Assembly (NCBI GenBank): GCA_039918615.1
Contig: JBDSHG010000103.1
Coordinates: 1-10,549, forward strand
Direction of reading: 5' to 3'
Origin: FEN-1250 sp039918615
GTDB taxonomy: Bacteria > Gemmatimonadota > Gemmatimonadetes > Gemmatimonadales > Gemmatimonadaceae
Length of the DNA: 10,549 nucleotides
Shown here: piece by piece, positions 1 through 6,931 of the stretch
Numbering within the stretch: the stretch's first letter is position 1
Layout: each line of letters starts with the position of its first letter
Program-made: the position numbers and the translations under genes
The notes under the pieces: generated by a model
What the model was told of the DNA's origin: nothing
Database searches by the model: none
The model's input: only the letters and a program-made list of their open reading frames with translations

Positions 1-1237
1 CGGTGCTCGAGGTGCGATAGGGCAGGCGCACACCGATGACGTTCTTCGCGCCGATCGCCTTCGCGGCGAGATACGCAGTGACTGCGGAGTCGACACCCCC
101 CGAGATGGCGACGATCGCCTTCTCGAAATTGCGCTGTGCGAGCTCGTCGCGGATGAACGACGTGAGCCACGCTTCGGTGAGCGCGCCGTCGATTGCGAGC
201 GGGGACGGGGCGCCGTTCTCGATCGCGCCGACCTGCACGACGTCGATGTCGCGCGCGCGCGGGGCGCCCTTCGCGCCGGCCTTCTTCGGCGTGGCCTTCT
301 TCGGCTTCGGCGCCGGATCGTACTCGAGCGCGGGCGGCGTCTCCGCGCGGATCTGCTCGAGGTTGTCGATCAGATGCGGCATCGCGGTCTGCAGGTCGGC
401 GAGTAGCGGCATCTCGGAGCGCGCGCGGGCGAGATCGTCGAGGTCGATCGGGATCGAGACGAGCGCCTCGCGCCAGAGCGGCCCGCGCACCCGAACCTCG
501 CCGTTCGGTCCCGCAATCGTGGCGCCCCCGGGGAAGGATTTTCCCCCCTCGTTCGACACCAGATTCGCGAACGACACGAACACCCCCTGCTCCTCGGCGA
601 TGTCGCGCACGAGACGCTCCCATCGCGCGACGCTCGCGGGACCCGGGATTGCGTCCTCGCGCGGCTGCACGCCACGCGCGGGCGCCGCCGCGGAGATGAA
701 GATCATCGTCGCGCCATCGAGCGCGAGCAGCGTCCCCGGCAGCGAATGCCACGCGTCTTCGCACACCAGCATGGCGAACTTTCCCCACGGCGTTTCGAAG
801 GCACGGATGTCGTGGCCGCGCTCGACGAAGCGCTCCTCGTCGAAGAGGCCGTACGTCGGCAGGAAGTTCTTGCGATGGACGTGGCGGATGAGCGGCGCGT
901 CACCGCCGAGTCGCACCCACATCGCGCTGTTGTACAGAATGCTGTTCCAGAGCTCGTAGAAACCGATCGCAAGCTCGAGCGGCTGCGACGCCGCGCTCGA
1001 TGCGAGATAGGCGCGCTGCACGTCCTCAGCGAAGGCGCCGGCGGTGCGCGAGTGCTCGCGGACGCCGCCCTCGAGGAAGTAGCCGGTGAGCGCCGATTCG
1101 GGAAGGTGAAGGACGTCAGGCCGTGGGTCGAGCGACTCGAGCTGCGAGAAGACGTCGCCCAGGCGGGCGAGGTTGGCGTCATATTCCCCCTTGCCGGGAG
1201 AGAACTGGAGCGCGGCAAGCTGGAGAATGTGAGGCAT
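1..1237 (-). CDS. nadE: Glutamine-dependent NAD+ synthetase, N-terminal part (cut by left edge)
   Basis: Catalyses the last step of NAD biosynthesis, amidating deamido-NAD with ATP and ammonia released from glutamine; cytoplasmic. The first 412 codons are present. Residues 1 to about 290 form a nitrilase-type glutaminase domain with the expected Glu-Lys-Cys triad: E47 in HLPESALTGY, K123 in HRKNFLPTYG and C159 in LVCEDAW. A linker rich in Lys, Pro and Ala (about 310-330) leads to the synthetase domain, whose PP-loop ATP-binding motif ISGGVDSA starts at residue 378. The last visible residues, LPYRTSST, match the conserved segment that follows in NadE, so the missing part is the C-terminal portion of the synthetase domain. 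The ATG at 1237 is forced, because an in-frame TAG lies directly upstream (1240-1238). I see no good ribosome binding site. It is divergent from the PBP gene. The presence of the glutaminase domain shows that this is the glutamine-using form, not the short ammonia-dependent one. Confidence 0.96.
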   Translation of the reverse strand, partial: MPHILQLAALQFSPGKGEYDANLARLGDVFSQLESLDPRPDVLHLPESALTGYFLEGGVREHSRTAGAFAEDVQRAYLASSAASQPLELAIGFYELWNSILYNSAMWVRLGGDAPLIRHVHRKNFLPTYGLFDEERFVERGHDIRAFETPWGKFAMLVCEDAWHSLPGTLLALDGATMIFISAAAPARGVQPREDAIPGPASVARWERLVRDIAEEQGVFVSFANLVSNEGGKSFPGGATIAGPNGEVRVRGPLWREALVSIPIDLDDLARARSEMPLLADLQTAMPHLIDNLEQIRAETPPALEYDPAPKPKKATPKKAGAKGAPRARDIDVVQVGAIENGAPSPLAIDGALTEAWLTSFIRDELAQRNFEKAIVAISGGVDSAVTAYLAAKAIGAKNVIGVRLPYRTSST

Positions 1238-1334
1238 CTACGAAAGATGCGTGTATTGAAGGAAGAGGGGTAGCCGTCCGAAGTGGTCGAGCGCGCCCAT
1301 GTATTCGTCAACCCTGTCTTTTCGTCAGCCGGAT
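1238..1334. other. Divergent intergenic region between nadE and the PBP gene
   Basis: These 97 bases must hold the start signals of both divergent genes. On the minus strand a TTGACG box (1311-1306) resembles a -35 element for nadE, but no good -10 hexamer lies 16-18 bases downstream of it. On the plus strand I see no convincing promoter and no Shine-Dalgarno sequence for the PBP gene. No hairpin or direct repeat stands out. Confidence 0.4.
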
Positions 1335-3338
1335 ATGCAACTGCGCCGCTTATTCACCATTGGATCGATCATCAGCCTGGCTCTCGCCTCGCGCCTCGGC
1401 GCGCAGGAGAGCGCGCAGCCGGCGAGCGAGGCGTGGCAGATCGTGCCGCAGCCGCAGTCGTCGCTCGTGCTCGCGCGCGACGGGCAGCTCATCGGCGAGC
1501 TCGGGACGCAGTTTCGCGTGAGCGTGCCCGTGCGCTCGCTGCCGCCGTACGTCGGCGAGGCGTTCATCGCGGTAGAGGATCAGCGCTTCTACAAGCACGA
1601 CGGTGTCGACGTGGTCGGAATGGCGGCCGCGCTCAAGGATGCGCTGCGCGGGCACGCGCGCGGGGCGAGCACCATCACGCAGCAGCTCGTCGGCAACATG
1701 CACCCAAACATCATCGACCGCTCCGACCATTCGATCTCGCGCAAGATCCACGAGCAGAACGCGGCGCGCGAAATGGAGCGTCATTACGACAAGCAGCAGA
1801 TCCTCGAGGCGTATCTCAACCAGATCCACTTCGGACACGGGTGGTACGGCATCGAGGAGGCATCGCGCCACTACTTCGGCATCCCGGCCGCGCGGCTGAC
1901 GCTCGCGCAGGCCGCGACACTTGCCGCGCTGCCGAAGGGGCCCGCGCTCTACGATCCCGTGAGGCATCCCGATCGCTCGAAGCAACGGCGCGACCTCGTG
2001 CTCTCGCTCATGGCGCAGCAGGGCTACGTCACGACCGCAGCGGCAGTGGCTGCGAAGGAGGAGCCCGTAGTCACCGCGCCCTCGATGGCGATCGCCGCCG
2101 CACCGTACGTCGTCGACGTCGTGCGACGTGAGGCGGAGAGTGCAGGAATACCCGTGATGACGGGAGGCTTCCAGATCACCACGACCATCGATGCGCAGCT
2201 GCAGGTGCTCGCCACCGATGCGCTCGTGTCGGGGCTGGCGCGTGCGGAGGCGCGCGCGGGGTACAAGCATCCGACCTTCGCCGCGCGCACTGCGGGGAGC
2301 AGCGACTATCTGCAGGGCGCCGTCGTCGCGATCGATCCCGAAGACGGCGACGTGCTCGCGTTGGTTGGTGGCCGCAACTACGCCGACTCGCACTTCGATC
2401 GCGCGCTCAACGCGCTGCGCCAGCCCGGATCGTCGTTCAAGCCGATCGTCTACTCGACGGCGATCGCCGACACCTTCACTGCAGCGTCGATCGTCTACGA
2501 CACCGCGCTCGCCGTCCCCCTCGACCGCAACGGCGTCTACCGCCCGCGCAACGACGACGGTCAGTTCCTCGGTCCGATGACGCTGCGCGATGCGCTCGTG
2601 CGCTCGCGCAATCCGGTGGCGGTGCAGCTGGGCCTCGTGGAAGGAATGGACACGATCTCCGCCCTCGCGCGCGCGCTTGGCATCACGACGCCGATCTCGC
2701 CCTATCCCGCGAGCGCGATCGGCGCGAGTGCGGCACGTCCGATCGAGATGGTCGCGGCGTACGCGGCGTTCGACAACGATGGCTCCTCGGTGTCGACGCG
2801 CTTCATCCATCGCATCACCGATGCCAACGGGCGCCAGCTGTATACGGAGCACAGCGCCGCGCGGGACTCGGTGCTCGATCCGCGCGTTGCGTTCATCGTG
2901 CGCGACATGATGCGCGACGTCGTGACGCGCGGAACAGCGACATCGGTGCGTCGTTTCCTGCCCGAGCGCATCGAGGCTGCGGGGAAAACGGGGACGACGA
3001 ACAACGACACCGATGCGTGGTTCATCGGGATGACTCCCGAGATCGTCGCGGGCGTATGGGTGGGCTTCGACAAGCCGGTGACGATCGCGCCGGGCGCGGC
3101 GGGCGGCTCCGTCGCCGCGCCGATCTGGGGCGACATGATGGGACGCTATTATCAGTCGCGGTCGAGCGGCGCATGGAACATCCCCGAGGGGATCGCGGCG
3201 ATGGACTTCGATCGCGACACGATGGCGCCGGCGGACAGCAACACGGTGCCCGAGCGCCGGTACACCGAGTATTTCCTCGAGGGCACGCAGCCCGGCGATC
3301 CGTGGGCGATCTTCGCGAACGGGCCGATCACGTTCTAG
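1335..3338 (+). CDS. Class A penicillin-binding protein (PBP1A-like, transglycosylase/transpeptidase)
   Basis: Polymerises lipid II into glycan strands and cross-links the peptides at the outer face of the cytoplasmic membrane. The protein has 667 residues from the ATG at 1335. The GT51 domain (about 50-215) has EDQRFYKHDG with catalytic E81, GASTITQQ at 110-117, the RKIHE segment with second Glu E140, and ILEAYLNQIHFG. The transpeptidase domain (about 325-590) has all three motifs: SSFK with nucleophile S366, SRN at 424-426 and KTGT at 551-554. It ends soon after, without an extra C-terminal domain. An ATG at 1299 would add 12 residues. I prefer 1335 because the protein then opens with a signal-like MQLRRLF n-region and a hydrophobic stretch, and because the 12 upstream codons have unusually AT-rich third positions. 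The hydrophobic segment is short and ends in LGAQES, so it may be a cleaved signal rather than a membrane anchor. Which PBP paralogue this is cannot be decided. Confidence 0.95.
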   Translation: MQLRRLFTIGSIISLALASRLGAQESAQPASEAWQIVPQPQSSLVLARDGQLIGELGTQFRVSVPVRSLPPYVGEAFIAVEDQRFYKHDGVDVVGMAAALKDALRGHARGASTITQQLVGNMHPNIIDRSDHSISRKIHEQNAAREMERHYDKQQILEAYLNQIHFGHGWYGIEEASRHYFGIPAARLTLAQAATLAALPKGPALYDPVRHPDRSKQRRDLVLSLMAQQGYVTTAAAVAAKEEPVVTAPSMAIAAAPYVVDVVRREAESAGIPVMTGGFQITTTIDAQLQVLATDALVSGLARAEARAGYKHPTFAARTAGSSDYLQGAVVAIDPEDGDVLALVGGRNYADSHFDRALNALRQPGSSFKPIVYSTAIADTFTAASIVYDTALAVPLDRNGVYRPRNDDGQFLGPMTLRDALVRSRNPVAVQLGLVEGMDTISALARALGITTPISPYPASAIGASAARPIEMVAAYAAFDNDGSSVSTRFIHRITDANGRQLYTEHSAARDSVLDPRVAFIVRDMMRDVVTRGTATSVRRFLPERIEAAGKTGTTNNDTDAWFIGMTPEIVAGVWVGFDKPVTIAPGAAGGSVAAPIWGDMMGRYYQSRSSGAWNIPEGIAAMDFDRDTMAPADSNTVPERRYTEYFLEGTQPGDPWAIFANGPITF

Positions 3339-3412
3339 CGAGGCCGGTGGCGCCTTCCTGCTTCAAAAGATGGTGATTTGCGCGGACCATCCGCAGAGGC
3401 GACGTTACCAGC

Positions 3413-4105
3413 ATGACCGATCGCCGATACGACGACGACGAAGTCGCCGCAATCTTCCAGAAGGCTGCAGAGAATCCGGAGGGACGATCGCTTCCGTCGC
3501 CGCACAGCGATGGGATGACCCTCGCCGAGCTGCAGGAGATCGGCCGCGAGGCGGGGATCGCGCCGGAGGCGGTCGCACGCGCCGCGCAATCGCTCGCGAT
3601 TCGCGCGACGTCCGACGCGCGCACGTTCCTCGGAATGCCGATGGAGGTCGGACGCACGATCGAGCTCGGTCGCAAGCTCACCGATGAGGAGTGGGAGCAT
3701 CTCGTCGGCGAGCTGCGCGTGGTGTTCAAGGCGCGCGGCAAGGTCAGCTTCGGCGGCTCGCTGCGTCAGTGGACGAACGGGAACTTGCAGGCGCTGCTCG
3801 AGCCGACGCCGACGGGGCATCGGCTGCGATTGTCGACTGTGAAGGGTGACGTCCGTGGCTGGACGATGCTTGGCGGAATGTCGCTGGCGTTGAGCGGCTT
3901 CACCGCGATCGCGGCCGGGGCAGCGGGACATCTGGGTGCGTCGATGCCCGGCGTCGTGTTGCTCGCGCTCGTGGGCGCGGGCGCCATTGCCAACGGCGCG
4001 CTCCGCCTCCCGAGTTGGGCACGCACTCGTGGCCGACAGATGGATGCGATCGCCGAGCGCCTCGCGCTCGACAGCGGCTCGACGAGCGAGCCACCAACAA
4101 GCTGA
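3413..4105 (+). CDS. Uncharacterised protein with two C-terminal transmembrane helices
   Basis: I cannot assign a function to this 230-residue protein. Residues 5-62 look like a small helical module (YDDDEVAAIFQKAAE, then MTLAELQEIGREAGI and PEAVARAAQSL). I recall this pattern at the start of unnamed proteins in Gemmatimonadota and related phyla. Residues 75-145 look like a mixed alpha/beta soluble domain, including DEEWEHLVGELR and a predicted strand-rich stretch around GSLRQWTNGNLQALLEP. Two hydrophobic helices follow at about 150-172 and 178-199, then a basic segment (WARTRGR) and a polar tail. Both ends of the hairpin are therefore probably cytoplasmic. The ATG at 3413 is preceded by AGAGG (3395-3399), spaced rather far (13 bases). 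The gene lies 74 bases after the PBP stop on the same strand, with no clear terminator between, so cotranscription is possible. It converges with the kinase gene at its 3' end. Confidence 0.85.
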   Translation: MTDRRYDDDEVAAIFQKAAENPEGRSLPSPHSDGMTLAELQEIGREAGIAPEAVARAAQSLAIRATSDARTFLGMPMEVGRTIELGRKLTDEEWEHLVGELRVVFKARGKVSFGGSLRQWTNGNLQALLEPTPTGHRLRLSTVKGDVRGWTMLGGMSLALSGFTAIAAGAAGHLGASMPGVVLLALVGAGAIANGALRLPSWARTRGRQMDAIAERLALDSGSTSEPPTS

Positions 4106-4154
4106 ACGAGGCAGGACCAGCTCGCGAAAACTTGTTTGAATTCAAGATAATGCC

Positions 4155-6821
4155 CTACCGCGCCCGCTTCCCCGGCGCGATCATGCGCTCGAATCGCGGA
4201 TCGCCGTGCAGCGCAGCGAACGTCGGGTCCACCGCCAGATATGACGGCGTGATGTAGTAGAACTCCTTCAGCAGCTTTTCGAGCAGATCCATCGCGTGAT
4301 CGTTTTCCCCGGCGATTGCATAAATGAGTGCGAGCGAGTGTTCTCCTTCCGGACCATCGTTCGCATCGCGAGACACCGGGAGAAGCGCCACTGCGCGCTT
4401 ACCCTCGCGGATGGCTTCCTCGCTCCGACCAGCGTAGGCGAGTGACAGCGCGAGCTGCTGGAGCAGAAAGGCGTTGTCGGGCGCCGAGCGCAGCAGCGCG
4501 GCGTAGTGAATGCGCGCCGTGTCGGCGTAGGCCATTCGCTTCGCCCTGTTTTTGCGCATGACGTACGACTGCGCAAGAACGAGCGCCCAGTTCGCGGTGT
4601 CTGCATCGAAGGCGTCGGGGCGAAGCGTGCCGATGAAGGCGAGCTGCGCGCTGTCCATCGTCCACATCGCCTCCCGATACTGGCTGATGAACGCAACCAC
4701 GCGCGTCGAGTCGAAGATCCCACCCGTCCCGCGAATCGCCGCGTGCGCGCTCGCGAGATCGCCATCCGCGAGAAGTGTGAGCGCGCGGAGCTGCAGCAGC
4801 GCCGAGTTTTCCGGGTCGATCGCGAGCGCCCGGCCCACAGCCTGCCTAGCTTCAGCGGAGCGTTTCATCCGAAGAAGCACGAGGACGAGTCGTCCCATCG
4901 CCTGAGGATCGCGGGGATCCAGCGCCACGGCCTGCGCCGCATGCGCCGCTGCTGCATCCCAGCGGCCCATGTGTTCTTCCGCCGTTGCGGCGGCCGCGAG
5001 CGATGGCGCATTCGGCCCGTTGGCAAGCCCCTTCTCCGCCTCCGCGAGCCCCTGCGCATAGTCGCTCCGTACCTGAGTGAGGTATAGCGCGCGTGATGCG
5101 TGCGCGTCGATCGAGCCCGGTGCCAGCTCGAGGCCACGCGCAGTAGCTTGGTCGGCGGAGTCCGCGAACTCGGGGAGTGGCTGACTGTAGTAAAACAGCT
5201 CCGCATACACGCGACCGAGCGAGCTCCACGCGAGCGCAAAGCCCGGATCGCGCGTGGCGGCATCTCGCAGCAGCGTGATCGCGTGTCGCGTGTTCGTCGG
5301 CGTGAACCCGAGCTCCATCGCGCCCTGCGCTCTGAGAAAAGCGTCGTACGCGAGCAGGTTTGAGGTTGGTCGCGATGCCAGCTGCGCCTGCGCCGGCGCA
5401 GTGAGCGCAATCTGCAGCGCCTGCGCGACCTTTCCGGCGATGTCCGATTGCATCTGAAAAACGTCCGTAAGCGGTGCGTCGAAGGGCTGCGCCCATTTGT
5501 CTGTCGACGATCCGACATCCACCAACTCGGGGCTGACGCGTACGCGATTGGCTGTCCCGGGTGCCTTCGCCCATCGCACGCGCCCTTCGAGGATGTAGCG
5601 AACGCCGAGCTCCTCACCGATCTGCTTCGCGGATTTCGTGGTGCCACGATACTGTCTTGCGCTTGCCGTACCGATGACCTCGATGCCCGGAACGTTCGCG
5701 AGCTTGTCGTGCACCGCCTCCGTCATCCCCTCGGCGAAGTAGCCGTCGGCGGAGTCGCCCTCGTTCTCGAACGGAAGCACCACGAGTCGAATTGCGCTCG
5801 CCGCGACCTCCACTGAGGCAGTGGTATGCCTCGCACGCCGCGCGAGCACCGCGGCGCCCGCGACCACGAGTGCAAGCACCCCCACCATCACCGCAATCCG
5901 CATCGCGGAGAGAGTGCGCTTCGGCGCAACCGCCGGCACGCGCTGTGTCTCGTCTAGCGCACGAGAAAATTCTCCCGCGGTCGTCCATCGATCCGCGGCG
6001 ATCGGCTCGAGCGCTCGCCGCAGCACCGCGTCGATTCGGCTCGAGACTGTCGGACGGACCACACAGATCGATGGCGGCTCGCTCGAGAGCATCCGCGCGA
6101 TGATCGCCTGCGCCGTCGGTCCGGTGAACGGAGGTTCGCCGGCGAGCATCTCGTAAAACACAGCGCCCAGCGCATAGACGTCGCTGCGCGCATCGAGCGT
6201 GCGCTGTCCGCTCGCCTGTTCGGGGCTCATGTACTGCGGCGTCCCGATCGATACGCCCGTCGCGGTGAGCGTCCGTGCTCCGGCCGCGAGCGCGCCGCTT
6301 TCGAGTGCCTGCGCAATTCCGAAATCCGCGAGCAGCGCATTGCCCTGCTTCGTCAGCAGCACGTTCTCCGGCTTGATGTCACGATGGATCACGCCGCTTT
6401 GATGCGCGTAGTCGAGCGCGCCCGCGAGCTCGCGCACGAATCGCAGCGCATCTTCCACCGAGAGCTGGGTCTCGCGCTTCAGCCGCTCGCGGAGTGTCTC
6501 GCCGTCCACGAACGGCATCGTGAACCAGAGCCGTCCATCCGATGTTTCGCCCGAGTCGAAGACGCCGAGCATGTGCGGGTGCTGTAGCCTGGCCGCGGTG
6601 GCGACTTCGCGACGGAAGCGGTCGGACCCGAGAGTGGCGGAAAGATCCGAATGCAGAACCTTGATCGCGACTTGCCGTTGATGCTTGTTGTCGGTGGCGA
6701 GATACACCGTCGCCATGCCGCCGCGGCCAAGCTCTCGCTCGAGCGTGTATGGCGCACCCAGCGTCCTCTGCAGAAGCTCCTGTTCCGCCGGCGTCACCGT
6801 ATCTCTGCTCCCGCGAGTCAT
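4155..6821 (-). CDS. Transmembrane Ser/Thr protein kinase with TolB-like domain and TPR repeats
   Basis: A Hanks-type kinase of 888 residues. The N-terminal catalytic domain (about 25-290) has the glycine loop LGRGGMATVY at 31-40, ATP-binding K54, alpha-C E72, HRDIKPEN with catalytic D148 and N153, DFG with D166, and GTPQYMSPEQ closing the activation segment. All key residues are intact, so it should be active. A single hydrophobic helix at about 308-326 follows. Residues 344 to about 470 (LVVLPFENEGDSADGYFAEG, then ELGVRYILEGRVR) match the TolB-like domain also found next to class III cyclases and CadC-type regulators. From about 488 to the end there are degenerate TPR-like units with DP-containing turns, closing with DPTFAALHGDPRFERM. 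The inferred topology is kinase inside and TolB/TPR outside, as a sensor or docking surface. The ATG at 6821 has an in-frame TAG five codons upstream and no Shine-Dalgarno. A GTG at 6797, behind GGGAG, is an alternative start. The signal sensed is unknown. Confidence 0.93.
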   Translation of the reverse strand: MTRGSRDTVTPAEQELLQRTLGAPYTLERELGRGGMATVYLATDNKHQRQVAIKVLHSDLSATLGSDRFRREVATAARLQHPHMLGVFDSGETSDGRLWFTMPFVDGETLRERLKRETQLSVEDALRFVRELAGALDYAHQSGVIHRDIKPENVLLTKQGNALLADFGIAQALESGALAAGARTLTATGVSIGTPQYMSPEQASGQRTLDARSDVYALGAVFYEMLAGEPPFTGPTAQAIIARMLSSEPPSICVVRPTVSSRIDAVLRRALEPIAADRWTTAGEFSRALDETQRVPAVAPKRTLSAMRIAVMVGVLALVVAGAAVLARRARHTTASVEVAASAIRLVVLPFENEGDSADGYFAEGMTEAVHDKLANVPGIEVIGTASARQYRGTTKSAKQIGEELGVRYILEGRVRWAKAPGTANRVRVSPELVDVGSSTDKWAQPFDAPLTDVFQMQSDIAGKVAQALQIALTAPAQAQLASRPTSNLLAYDAFLRAQGAMELGFTPTNTRHAITLLRDAATRDPGFALAWSSLGRVYAELFYYSQPLPEFADSADQATARGLELAPGSIDAHASRALYLTQVRSDYAQGLAEAEKGLANGPNAPSLAAAATAEEHMGRWDAAAAHAAQAVALDPRDPQAMGRLVLVLLRMKRSAEARQAVGRALAIDPENSALLQLRALTLLADGDLASAHAAIRGTGGIFDSTRVVAFISQYREAMWTMDSAQLAFIGTLRPDAFDADTANWALVLAQSYVMRKNRAKRMAYADTARIHYAALLRSAPDNAFLLQQLALSLAYAGRSEEAIREGKRAVALLPVSRDANDGPEGEHSLALIYAIAGENDHAMDLLEKLLKEFYYITPSYLAVDPTFAALHGDPRFERMIAPGKRAR

Positions 6822-6871
6822 GAAACTCGAAGTCTAGGGTCGCTGGTTGGATGTCGCTAGCACGCAGATGC

Positions 6872-6902
6872 AAAAGCGCCGCGGCATCTCTGCCGCGGCG
6901 CT
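6872..6902 (-). terminator. Rho-independent terminator of lon
   Basis: The sequence contains a perfect 12-bp inverted repeat, AGCGCCGCGGCA (6875-6886) and its complement (6891-6902), around a 4-base loop. Read on the minus strand it is followed by a short T run (6875-6872), as in an intrinsic terminator. On the plus strand the hairpin is followed by CTTCCC, which argues against use in that direction. It starts about 30 bases after the lon stop codon and about 50 bases before the kinase start, so it should largely uncouple the two genes. Confidence 0.82.
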
Positions 6903-6931
6903 CTTCCCATCATCTATACTCTCTGGCGGAC

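Noticed and set aside
36..959. Open frames on the plus strand over nadE
   Set aside because: The minus strand encodes a full NadE glutaminase domain with its catalytic triad. The plus frames are Ala/Arg/Ser-rich shadows.
703..1311. A 202-codon minus-strand frame overlapping the nadE start
   Set aside because: It is out of frame with NadE, rich in Ser, Arg and Thr and without any motif, so it is a frame shadow.
1350..2852. A 500-codon open frame on the minus strand opposite the PBP gene
   Set aside because: The plus strand carries all transglycosylase and transpeptidase motifs. The minus frame is rich in Arg, Asp and His and has no recognisable domain.
3339..3412. GC-rich inverted bases after the PBP stop as a terminator
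   Set aside because: AGGC and GCCT near 3341-3355 give only four pairs with a mismatched centre and no T run.
4131..4150. TTGAATTCAA palindrome (4136-4145) in the gap between the two convergent genes, as a terminator
   Set aside because: It is short, AT-only apart from two bases, and has neither a loop nor a T run on either strand. The 49-base gap has no GC-rich hairpin.
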